From: Syntrophus sp034006265
GTDB lineage: Bacteria; Desulfobacterota; Syntrophia; Syntrophales; Syntrophaceae
DNA length: 38,501 nt
Direction: 5' to 3'
NCBI GenBank assembly: GCA_034006265.1
Contig: JAVETB010000020.1
Coordinates: forward strand, 1 to 38,501
In this document: positions 25,971 to 32,637 of the stretch, one piece after another
Layout: every line of letters begins with the position of its first letter
How positions within the stretch are numbered: position 1 is the first letter of the stretch
Notes under the pieces: generated by a model
What the model saw: the letters and a program-made list of their open reading frames with translations, nothing else
Database searches by the model: none
What the model was told of the DNA's origin: nothing
Program-made: the position numbers and the translations under genes

Positions 25971-26399
25971 ATGAAACTTTCCACCAGGGGCCGTTATGGG
26001 TTGCGCTGCATGCTGGATCTGGCTCTTCACCATCATGAGAGCCCGGTGTTTTTAAAGGACATTGCCCGGCGTCAGGGCATTTCGGAAAAGTACCTCTGGC
26101 AGCTCATCCATCCCCTGAAGGCCACCGGGCTGGTCAGCTCCACGCGCGGTGCCCACGGCGGCTATCACCTGGCCAAGGCTCCCGGGGAAATTACCCTGAA
26201 GGAGATCATGCAGGTGATGGAAGGTTCGCTGGCTCTTGTGGACTGTGTCGACAATGAAGCGGCATGTCGGCATTCAGGGACATGCATAACACGGGAAGTC
26301 TGGCGGGAAGCGAGCCAGGGGATGCTCCGAACCCTGGAGTCTCTTACCCTGGAGGCCATGGTCAACAGGCAGGCTGAAAAGGAGAAGAACAAGAAGTAA
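25971..26399 (+). CDS. Rrf2 family transcriptional regulator, IscR-like
   Basis: 142 residues. Winged helix at 1-65 (MKLSTRGRYGLRCMLDLA; ISEKYLWQLIHPLK; VSSTRGAHGGYHLA). Three cysteines at 92, 99 and 105 match the [2Fe-2S] ligands of IscR/NsrR-type sensors, but spaced C-x6-C-x5-C rather than C-x5-C-x5-C. It should sense Fe-S status, iron or nitric oxide/redox stress. ATG 25971 is chosen because it gives the family N terminus and has GGAAGG upstream; the frame is open to 25881. It is divergent from resB, and no isc genes follow, so cytochrome maturation is a candidate target, along with itself. Confidence 0.9.
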   Translation: MKLSTRGRYGLRCMLDLALHHHESPVFLKDIARRQGISEKYLWQLIHPLKATGLVSSTRGAHGGYHLAKAPGEITLKEIMQVMEGSLALVDCVDNEAACRHSGTCITREVWREASQGMLRTLESLTLEAMVNRQAEKEKNKK

Positions 26400-26417
26400 C
26401 GGAAACATGCCCGCTTC

Positions 26418-26555
26418 GAACCGATGTGCTTCAGTCAGCACGTGTGCCATTCGGCGGGCGGAGGAGCGCGGGATATGGTTCCCTGTTCATAAACATCTGC
26501 ACCAAGAAACAGATGGACCCGCTGCCCGCCGCAGAATTTGCCAGCGGGCTTTTTT
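26418..26555 (+). ncRNA. candidate small RNA or attenuator-like leader
   Basis: A small hairpin GTGCT/AGCAC (26425-26441 region) is followed by a long hairpin: CGGCGGGC (26452-26459) pairs perfectly with GCCCGCCG (26524-26531), with inner pairs CGGG/CCCG (26469-26472, 26518-26521) and CATCTG/CAGATG (26494-26499, 26510-26515). The inner 3' bases CCCGCTG (26518-26524) can pair instead with CAGCGGG (26542-26548) to make a terminator with a six-T tail. The two states exclude each other. I could not match it to 6S, SRP, T-box or a known riboswitch. Confidence 0.4.
26518..26555 (+). terminator. intrinsic terminator before mnmA
   Basis: A perfect 7-bp stem CCCGCTG (26518-26524) / CAGCGGG (26542-26548) has a 17-base loop and is followed by C then six Ts (26550-26555). 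It would end transcripts from the Rrf2 gene or from a small RNA in this region. Confidence 0.6.
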
Positions 26556-26757
26556 ACACCCGGGGGGATTGCTGCAAACGGTCGCGGGAGCAGAACATCC
26601 GGTTTTTCAGAATGGTCGACTGCCCCGTTTCCGTGCACGAGGCTCATTCCGGCGGGGAAAAAACGGAACTCCATCGGCCTGCGGGGTCAGTGCCGGTCGG
26701 GTTTTTTTGAATACCGGTGAAAAGAGGAAAAGAAACTCGGGAAAGGTTGAGGCGATC

Positions 26758-27822
26758 TTGAAAAAAAAGGTTTTAATGGCCCTCAGCGGCGGCTTGGATT
26801 CATCCGTGGCGGCATGGCTCCTGAAAGAACAGGGGTACGAGGTTACCGGAGTCACCATGCGCCTCGCCGAGCATGGGCGGGAGAGCGCAGCGGGCCGCTG
26901 CGCAGGGGACCCAGGCGAGGATGCCCGTCGGGTCTGTGAGGCGCTCGGCATCCCCCATCGTGTCCTGGACTGCGCCTGTCTGCTGGAAGCCTGTGTCATT
27001 GACAAATTTGTGAGGGAATATCGTCTTGGCAGGACGCCCAATCCCTGCATAGACTGCAACAGATATCTGAAGTTCGGACACCTTCTGAGGCAGGCCCGCG
27101 CCATGGGATTTGACTATCTGGCTACCGGCCACTATGCGAAGATCGAGTTCACGGAAGATCGATGGGTTTTGAAGAAACCGAAGGATTTGGCCAAGGATCA
27201 GACCTATTTTCTCTACCCCATCTCCATCAGGGACCTGGAGAATATCCTCTTTCCCCTTGCCGACCTGACGAAGACAGAGGTCAGGGAAATCGCCAGGCAG
27301 GTCCGTCTGCCGATCGCCGAAAAGCCGGAAAGCCAGGATCTCTGCTTCGTTGCCCAGGAAAGTTACGGCGAATTCCTTCAGGAGATGGGGTGTCCGGTCC
27401 GGCCGGGGCCTATTGTAGACCGTTCGGGAAGAATCCTGGGGGAACATTCGGGAACGGTTTTTTTTACAATCGGTCAACGCCACGGCCTGAAGATCAGCTC
27501 TCCCTATCCCCTGTACGTGGTGGCCATTGATACAGCCAGCGATTCTGTGATCGTGGGGAAAAGGGAGGAAGTCTATGCGCAGGGGCTCATTGCCGGTGAC
27601 TTGAACTGGCTGACCCCGGATCGGCCCTGTCAGGCTGAAGCCAAAATCCGCTACCGCAAGAGAACGACACCCTGCAGAATCTTTCCCGAAGGGGAACGAA
27701 TCCGGATGAGCTTCTCCGAGGATCAGGATGCCGTCACCCCGGGTCAGTCCGTTGTCCTCTATAAGGGCGATGAAGTGCTTGGTGGGGGCGTCATTGAGGA
27801 AGCGCTCTATTTCGATCCCTGA
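26758..27822 (+). CDS. mnmA: tRNA-specific 2-thiouridylase MnmA
   Basis: 354 residues. It puts sulfur on U34 of Lys, Glu and Gln tRNAs. PP-loop SGGLDSS at 10-16 binds ATP; Cys97 (NPCIDCNRYLKF) and Cys196 (ESQDLCFV) are the two catalytic cysteines; DQTYFLY and FFTIGQRHGL are family motifs; the C-terminal beta-barrel ends in LGGGVIEEALYF. The start is taken as TTG 26758 (GAGG at 26749-26752), because it preserves the first beta strand (KKKVLMAL); ATG 26776 would remove it. Upstream lies the structured region, and upstream of that an IscR-like regulator gene, a pairing often seen with cysteine desulfurase, which is not present here. Confidence 0.93.
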   Translation: MKKKVLMALSGGLDSSVAAWLLKEQGYEVTGVTMRLAEHGRESAAGRCAGDPGEDARRVCEALGIPHRVLDCACLLEACVIDKFVREYRLGRTPNPCIDCNRYLKFGHLLRQARAMGFDYLATGHYAKIEFTEDRWVLKKPKDLAKDQTYFLYPISIRDLENILFPLADLTKTEVREIARQVRLPIAEKPESQDLCFVAQESYGEFLQEMGCPVRPGPIVDRSGRILGEHSGTVFFTIGQRHGLKISSPYPLYVVAIDTASDSVIVGKREEVYAQGLIAGDLNWLTPDRPCQAEAKIRYRKRTTPCRIFPEGERIRMSFSEDQDAVTPGQSVVLYKGDEVLGGGVIEEALYFDP

Positions 27823-28110
27823 ACGTAAGGGGATGCAGGCTGTTGTTCAGAGCTGTCGGGAGTCTGAAGGCGATCCGGAGCGGGCGATACGGCCCGCATC
27901 CGCCGGAGCGCGATCTTCCCCGCGTGCTCTGCGGCGGCCCTGGCGGATGAGAGATGCCCCGGCATGCGGAGGGGATTGGTTTCCCAGACGCCTCCGGGAG
28001 CTCCGGAAGGCACGAAGGGGGAAAGAACAGAGGGGCGGCCGGGATTCAAAACCCGGCCGCCCCCATGCTGAACCTGAAGCAACGGTGGACAGATTCGAAA
28101 TAACATGCAC
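27823..28110. other. intergenic region between convergent mnmA and lpp-like genes
   Basis: No convincing gene. It contains a hairpin GCGGGC (27880-27885) / GCCCGC (27892-27897) with a six-base loop, shortly after mnmA, and a perfect 12-bp hairpin at 28032-28063 near the end of the opposing gene. Neither has a T-run. Confidence 0.45.
28032..28063. terminator. perfect 12-bp GC hairpin, likely bidirectional terminator
   Basis: GGGGCGGCCGGG (28032-28043) and CCCGGCCGCCCC (28052-28063) are exact reverse complements around an eight-base loop, ATTCAAAA. It lies 48 bases beyond the stop of the minus-strand lipoprotein gene. No T-run follows on either strand. Confidence 0.5.
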
Positions 28111-28398
28111 TTACTTTTTCATTGACCTCTCGAAAACAGCGTCGGCCTTCTTTGCCTTCTCTTCGGCAACATTCGCCCGTTCCTCGGCGATCTTTGCCCG
28201 CTCTTCGGCGCGAACCGCGGCTTCGGCTGCCTTGGCTGCAGCCTCCTTGGCGTCCTGAGATTCCTTCAACGCCTGATCTGCTTTCATATTAATCTGCTGT
28301 TCATTGGCCTGCACTCTCTCAAGGTCGCCTTTTGTTGCACACCCCACCAGAGTGGCGAGGACAAACAGAATAGAAATCACCCATAGGCTCTTCTTCAT
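28111..28398 (-). CDS. Lpp/OprI-like outer-membrane lipoprotein
   Basis: 95 residues. Lipoprotein signal MKKSLWVISILFVLATLVGC with the lipidated Cys at 20, then an almost uninterrupted helix rich in Ala, Glu and Lys in heptad pattern (AKAAEAAVRAEERAKIAEER), ending SMKK. Braun's lipoprotein has the same plan, and its C-terminal Lys is bonded to peptidoglycan by L,D-transpeptidases; two such enzymes lie directly upstream on the same strand. The ATG at 28398 has an extended Shine-Dalgarno (AAAGGAGGTGAT) 11 bases away; an in-frame GTG at 28410 falls inside that site. Sequence similarity to Lpp is by type, not proven by alignment. Confidence 0.82.
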   Translation of the reverse strand: MKKSLWVISILFVLATLVGCATKGDLERVQANEQQINMKADQALKESQDAKEAAAKAAEAAVRAEERAKIAEERANVAEEKAKKADAVFERSMKK

Positions 28399-28458
28399 CC
28401 CTGATATCACCTCCTTTCTTTAAAGTTTCTACCGGTGGTTCAAGTAACGGTTAATTTT

Positions 28459-28489
28459 CTGGAATCAGGATATTTCCTCTTGATTCTGA
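28459..28489. promoter_or_regulatory. nested dyad upstream of the Lpp-like gene
   Basis: GAATCA (28462-28467) and TGATTC (28481-28486) are inverted repeats, and between them lies a second partial dyad, AGGA...TCCT. This sits 60-90 bases upstream of the lipoprotein start on the minus strand, so it is either an operator or a leader hairpin. Confidence 0.3.
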
Positions 28490-28563
28490 ATATTGCTCCC
28501 GTACTAAAGTTGTGGGGAGCTTAAAATATTTCGACTGGGATTACAATTGAAAAAAATGTTCCC

Positions 28564-29844
28564 CTATCGTCTGTTGGGGGGTTCGATCACAATGCCCTCT
28601 ATTTCCAGGTTAATTTTCAAGCGTTTGAGTGCATTTTCGGCCGCATGGACATCCTGGAAAGGGCCGGCGATAACCCGGTATCCGTTTCCCTTTGTCAACA
28701 CCCTGGCCGGGATCGGCGGTCCCTGGTGGTTGATGATGGCGGCAGTCCTGAGCGCATTCAACTTGTCGCTTGTCTCGGCAGCCAGAACGTACCAGGCATC
28801 CATTTTCAGCTTTGCTGTTTCCGGTTTGCCATACAGTTTGTCCGGATGCCGGATCTCTGTCTCTTTTGCAGTCCCCTTTTTACCAGAGATGGGTACAGGG
28901 ATTCCTCGCTGTTCCGACAGAACTTCCTCTATTCTTTTCCAGTCGAATCTCCGGGCCAATTTCTTCTCCAGGCCTCTCAATTTTGCGTAGAACGCATTCC
29001 GCTCAGCGGAATCGGAATCTCCGACCCTGCCGTGAGCCTCCAGATGAATGACGCCGTTACGCAGGCCTACCAGATAGGGCTGGTTAATAATGCTTACAGG
29101 GGTATTGACCGGCGTGTCCTCGTAGAGCTTTTTCACGTCTTCAGGATAGAGCCGGATGCAGCCATTGGTTGCATTGAGGCCGATGCTGGCCGATTTGTTC
29201 GTTCCGTGGATCAGGTACGTCGGCTCATTGAGGTATAAAGCATAATCTCCCAGGGGATTTTCAGGCCCCGGAGGAACTTTAGGGGGCAGGGGATCCCCCC
29301 TCTGCAGGTGGTCCTCTGCAATGGAGGCAGGCACATGCCAGGTCGGTCGGACCGTCTTGCGGCTGACATACATGAGGCCTCTGGGGGTCGGGCGCTCTTC
29401 GGAACCGATACCGACCGGATAGGTCGAAACGGTCAGCGATGTGGCCTGCTCTTTAAACTGGAAGAGTCTCATCGCGGCCAGGTTGATCACAATCCCCTTT
29501 CTGGGGGCGTCAGGCAGGATGAAGCTCATGGGAAGCAAAATCCGCTCTCCGGCGGCAGGGACCCATAAATCGATTCCCGGATTGGCGGCGCTGATTTCAT
29601 GGATGCCCAGGCTGAAGTGTCTCGCAATGTCGGGCAGAGTGTCATCTGCCTCCAGCCTGAGAAAGGCTGACCTGCCAATGATGTCATCTCCCTTGGCAAG
29701 AAAGAACTCATTGGTTTCGATCTTTTTTACCGGATGCGCCGGCAAGGGGTGGTCTTCCAAATGTAGAATTTTTCTCGGGGCGCATCCGTTGAAAAACAGG
29801 AGGACGATCACCAAAACGACAAGGCGGAGGTGGTAAGACGACAT
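28564..29844 (-). CDS. L,D-transpeptidase lipoprotein with LysM-like and SPOR-like regions
   Basis: 426 residues from ATG 29844, which gives a clean lipoprotein signal (FFNGC, Cys21); ATGs farther upstream are in frame and the ribosome binding site is weak for all. Residues about 46-105 look like a LysM wall-binding module (LEADDTLPDIARHF; ISAANPGI). The YkuD catalytic domain spans about 115-260 with His213 (YLIHGTNK) and nucleophile Cys229 (NATNGCIRL), as in ErfK/YbiS. Residues about 350-420 (WYVLAAETSDKLNA; YRVIAGPF; ALKRLKINL) resemble a SPOR domain, which binds denuded glycan at division sites. It could attach the neighbouring Lpp-like protein to peptidoglycan or form 3-3 crosslinks. Confidence 0.88.
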   Translation of the reverse strand: MSSYHLRLVVLVIVLLFFNGCAPRKILHLEDHPLPAHPVKKIETNEFFLAKGDDIIGRSAFLRLEADDTLPDIARHFSLGIHEISAANPGIDLWVPAAGERILLPMSFILPDAPRKGIVINLAAMRLFQFKEQATSLTVSTYPVGIGSEERPTPRGLMYVSRKTVRPTWHVPASIAEDHLQRGDPLPPKVPPGPENPLGDYALYLNEPTYLIHGTNKSASIGLNATNGCIRLYPEDVKKLYEDTPVNTPVSIINQPYLVGLRNGVIHLEAHGRVGDSDSAERNAFYAKLRGLEKKLARRFDWKRIEEVLSEQRGIPVPISGKKGTAKETEIRHPDKLYGKPETAKLKMDAWYVLAAETSDKLNALRTAAIINHQGPPIPARVLTKGNGYRVIAGPFQDVHAAENALKRLKINLEIEGIVIEPPNRR

Positions 29845-29966
29845 GGAATGTTCAAATATTCTGCACATGGATCCGAAAAGGACTGATGGTAAAATCAGGC
29901 ATTTTTTTAAATTCCGGGTTGAGGGATGTCCGGGCATTGTCCGAGTCGCCATGCCGATGCGATGGC

Positions 29967-30887
29967 TTACGGCCTGATATCAATGGTAGTACCGTTGGGC
30001 ACCAGGGCGGCGATTTCTTCGATCTCTTCGTCTGTAACGGCAATACAGCCATTCGTCCAATCGAACCCCCTGTGAAAATCACCGATCCAGGAGAACCCGT
30101 TCTTGATGCCGTGAATCATGATGCTACCGCCTGGAGAAAAGCCCAGTCTCCTTGCCCGCTCCTTATCTCTCTGGTTGGGGTAGGAGATATGTAGGGAAAG
30201 GTGATAGCGGCTGTCTTTGTTTCTTGAATCGATGGTGTAGGTTCCCTCGGGGGTTTTGTTGTCGCCTTCCCTCTCCTTCGGGCCGTTCGGGTTTTTCCCC
30301 AGGGCGATTTTGTAGGTTTTAAACACCTTGTCCTTTGAAATGAGCATCAGAAGCCGCTCCTTCTTTAAGACCAGGATCCTGTCGGCCGGACCGTTCTGCA
30401 TGACAAAAACCTTTTGTTCGAGGGCTGCGATCTTTTTTTTCAGCGAAAGAATTTCATCGCCTTTGCCTTGAATCTCCCGTTCGAGCGTTTCCATCCGGGT
30501 CTGCTGCGCTGTCATCTTATGATCCCTGGCCATGGCATCCTTGATCAGGGAGGCCATCGCCTGGCTGTCCTGCCTGTATCGGCTCGTCGGGTAATCCTTC
30601 AGCAGCTTCTGAAAGCATTCCAGAGATTTCTCGTAATTTTTCTGCGTGTTTTCAGGATAGGCGTAGATCATGCCCATCTCGAAGAGAATTCGGTCTACCG
30701 CTTCGGGATAATCGTTCATGATCTGTTCATATTTGTTCAGAGAGGCTCTGTAACTTCCCTGACTGAATAAATTATTGGCCTCTCGAAGGTTGGACTTGAA
30801 CAGAAAGCCCTCATGAGAGGGGGTGCAGCCGAAGATCGGAATCAGCGCAAGAAGACCGAGTATAATGAAGGAAAGACGCCTGAGCAT
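29967..30887 (-). CDS. L,D-transpeptidase lipoprotein with TPR-like and coiled-coil N-terminal part
   Basis: 306 residues from ATG 30887 (lipobox IFGC, Cys21); an ATG at 30932 in frame would add 15 basic residues. Residues about 33-118 look like TPR helices (ANNLFSQGSYRASLNKYEQIM; YEKSLECFQKLLKDYP), and 125-165 form a coiled coil. The YkuD domain at about 170-306 has His259 (SIMIHG) and Cys281 (DWTNGCIAV). TPR-like modules may dock a partner, unlike the LysM of the other enzyme. It lies about 120 bases upstream of the first transpeptidase and is likely co-transcribed with it. Confidence 0.87.
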   Translation of the reverse strand: MLRRLSFIILGLLALIPIFGCTPSHEGFLFKSNLREANNLFSQGSYRASLNKYEQIMNDYPEAVDRILFEMGMIYAYPENTQKNYEKSLECFQKLLKDYPTSRYRQDSQAMASLIKDAMARDHKMTAQQTRMETLEREIQGKGDEILSLKKKIAALEQKVFVMQNGPADRILVLKKERLLMLISKDKVFKTYKIALGKNPNGPKEREGDNKTPEGTYTIDSRNKDSRYHLSLHISYPNQRDKERARRLGFSPGGSIMIHGIKNGFSWIGDFHRGFDWTNGCIAVTDEEIEEIAALVPNGTTIDIRP

Positions 30888-30942
30888 TCCGCTTCTATGT
30901 CTGCGCCGAAGGACAAAGGGGGCCGTTTTCATAGGCTCTTGA

Positions 30943-31218
30943 TTAAAGGTATCCTTTCTTATCGTTTTTCTTCTTATGCCGTCCTCTATGCGTGTCCGGA
31001 TGAGTCATCCTGCTGAAATTCCCGGCATCCCCGGGACGTTCGTTGAAGCTCTTTCCGCTCTGTCCGGGGATGTCTCGATATCCGGTTTCCAGAGCGCTGG
31101 AGGCTTCGGGCGGCAGTTCATGCATGTCCCCGCAGGGGGGACCGTTGCGATATGCCGCTGCGTGCTTCTTTCCCCGGTTGGATGATGTGAGTTCATCCTT
31201 CTCGATCAGCGCGTTCAT
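30943..31218 (-). CDS. possible small hydrophilic protein, unknown
   Basis: A 91-codon frame from ATG 31218 ending ten bases before the longest form of the second transpeptidase. The product is hydrophilic and ends very basic (RGRHKKKNDKKGYL). Its third codon positions are mostly G or C, like true genes around it, but no ribosome binding site stands out. It is the only candidate gene in the 30933-31372 gap. No family recognised. Confidence 0.35.
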   Translation of the reverse strand: MNALIEKDELTSSNRGKKHAAAYRNGPPCGDMHELPPEASSALETGYRDIPGQSGKSFNERPGDAGNFSRMTHPDTHRGRHKKKNDKKGYL

Positions 31219-31253
31219 AGCACAATTATCCGTGAATGACTACAGCTAGAATA

Positions 31254-31328
31254 GCGGCTGAAGAAGGTGATGCTAAAATTAATTGACAAAAAGCCTGAAA
31301 TCTGAACAGCATCCCACGCTTCAGCCGC
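31254..31328. promoter_or_regulatory. perfect 10-bp inverted repeat flanking a promoter-like element
   Basis: GCGGCTGAAG (31254-31263) and CTTCAGCCGC (31319-31328) are exact reverse complements 55 bases apart. Between them lies TTGACA (31283-31288) with CAGCAT as a weak -10 at 31307-31312. The arms lie upstream and downstream of the presumed promoter of the MFS gene; either a regulator loops the DNA or the transcript folds. Confidence 0.45.
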
Positions 31329-31372
31329 GGTAAAGCCGTCCGGATCCGCGAATCCCCGATACCGGAAAATCT

Positions 31373-32509
31373 ATGGAATTGTTCAGGGACAAGCCGATGT
31401 ACACCTACCTGATGGTTCTGGTGATCTGCGCCAGTGCCGGCCTTCAGGGATGGATGGCCCTGTTCACAAATTTTGCCAAGGAAGTCGTGGGGGTAAACGG
31501 TTTTCAGATCGGTATCGCTCAGGCGGTCCGTGAAATTCCGGGATTTTTGACTTTCATGGTCATGTACGTCCTGCTGATTATGAAGGAGCACCGTCTGTCG
31601 GCCTGGTCCGTGATCCTTCTGGGGGTCGGAATCGGGGCAACCGGTTTCTTTACGACGTTTGTGGGATTGCTGGCGGTTACGGTGATCATGTCGATCGGAT
31701 TCCACTTCTTTGAAACGACAAACAAGTCCCTGACCGTGCAGTACTTCAACAGGAAGGACGCACCCGTGGTCTTTGCGCGGTTGCGGGGATACGGAGCCCT
31801 GGCGAATATTGCTGTCGGCACGGTCGTCTGGGGGCTTTCCTTTATCCTGCCCTATCATGTCAACTTTCTGTTTCTTGGGATCTTTGTGACGTCTGCCGGA
31901 ATGTATATGCTCACGAAAAATCCCGTCCAGGGGCATGGTCTCCAGCGGCAGAACAAACTCATCCTCCGGCGCAAGTACTGGCTTTACTATGTCCTGAATT
32001 TCCTCAGCGGCGCACGGCGTCAGATATTCATTGTTTTTGCCGTCTTTCTTCTCGTCGAGAAATACCGCCTGAGCGTCAGTTCCATCGCCGGTATCTATGT
32101 CCTGAATTATACCCTGACGTACCTGACCAACCGTTACATCTCCAGGGCGATCAACGTTTATGGCGAGCGGATGGTCCTCTCCCTGGAAAGCGCCAGCCTC
32201 TTTGTCCTTTTCCTCGGTTATGCCTTTATCGAGAATGCCTGGGTGGCCGTCATCCTGTACGTTATCGACAGCATCTTCTTCAATTTCGCCATCGGGTTGA
32301 ACACCTACCTTCAGAAAACAGCAGATCCCGAAGACCTGGCGCAAAGCACAGCTATCGGCTTCACGATCAACCATATTTCCGCCATCGTCATTCCACTGAT
32401 CGGCGGCAGCCTATGGCTGCTCAACTGGAAGCTGCCCTTTCTCATCGGCGCCTGCCTGACGGTTGTCTCGCTGTACTTTACCCAGAAGATCAAAACGCAG
32501 CCCCACTGA
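31373..32509 (+). CDS. MFS transporter of unknown substrate
   Basis: 378 residues with about 12 hydrophobic helices and the two-halves layout of the major facilitator superfamily, with a cytoplasmic loop near the centre (KNPVQGHGLQRQNKLILRRK). Charged and polar motifs such as VREIPGF in helix 2 and FETTNKSL between helices 4 and 5 are seen, but no substrate can be assigned. It is short for an MFS protein, with minimal tails. The ribosome binding site is weak (GGAAAA). It stands alone: divergent from the upstream gene group and convergent with larE. Confidence 0.82.
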   Translation: MELFRDKPMYTYLMVLVICASAGLQGWMALFTNFAKEVVGVNGFQIGIAQAVREIPGFLTFMVMYVLLIMKEHRLSAWSVILLGVGIGATGFFTTFVGLLAVTVIMSIGFHFFETTNKSLTVQYFNRKDAPVVFARLRGYGALANIAVGTVVWGLSFILPYHVNFLFLGIFVTSAGMYMLTKNPVQGHGLQRQNKLILRRKYWLYYVLNFLSGARRQIFIVFAVFLLVEKYRLSVSSIAGIYVLNYTLTYLTNRYISRAINVYGERMVLSLESASLFVLFLGYAFIENAWVAVILYVIDSIFFNFAIGLNTYLQKTADPEDLAQSTAIGFTINHISAIVIPLIGGSLWLLNWKLPFLIGACLTVVSLYFTQKIKTQPH

Positions 32510-32529
32510 CAAACCGGTTTCCGCAGTCC

Positions 32530-32550
32530 AGGCCGGGGCGGCCCCGGCCT
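32530..32550. terminator. near-perfect 21-bp palindrome between convergent genes
   Basis: AGGCCGGGGC (32530-32539), G, GCCCCGGCCT (32541-32550). It begins 20 bases after the MFS stop and lies 88 bases past the larE stop on the other strand. This is a likely bidirectional terminator hairpin, again without a T-run. Confidence 0.5.
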
Positions 32551-32637
32551 TGCCGGAACGTTGAAGGGATCGCAGCCGGAGAGATGATTCAAATACGGAA
32601 AGACCGTCTTCACGGAGATGTGGCAGCTCCACCGCCT

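Larger units (their letters stand above)
26400..26757. other. 358-base structured noncoding region upstream of mnmA
   Basis: The frame of mnmA stays open through this stretch, but the extension has no ribosome binding site and no resemblance to MnmA, so it is taken as noncoding. It holds two hairpin groups, each followed by a T-run: 26418-26555 (listed separately) and 26619-26708. In the second, ACTGCCCCG (26619-26627) pairs with CGGGG-T-CAGT (26682-26691, one bulged T), enclosing TTCCG/CGGAA (26647-26651, 26664-26668); seven Ts follow at 26702-26708. Confidence 0.5.

Noticed and set aside
26418..26555. 6S RNA
   Set aside because: A long hairpin is present but it is short for 6S and the conserved central-bubble sequences were not recognised; left as an unnamed candidate.
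26407..26757. 117-codon open extension in frame with MnmA
   Set aside because: No ribosome binding site, no similarity to MnmA N termini, and the stretch is better explained by hairpins and T-runs; high GC keeps frames open by chance.
28032..28063. tRNA T-arm or attachment-site remnant (GGGTTTTGAATCCC on minus strand)
   Set aside because: The arms pair perfectly for 12 bp with an eight-base loop, and no acceptor, D or anticodon arms are present; a terminator-like hairpin fits better.
31226..32374. 382-codon open frame antisense to the MFS gene
   Set aside because: The product is highly charged and shows no domain, whereas the plus strand encodes a regular 12-helix transporter.
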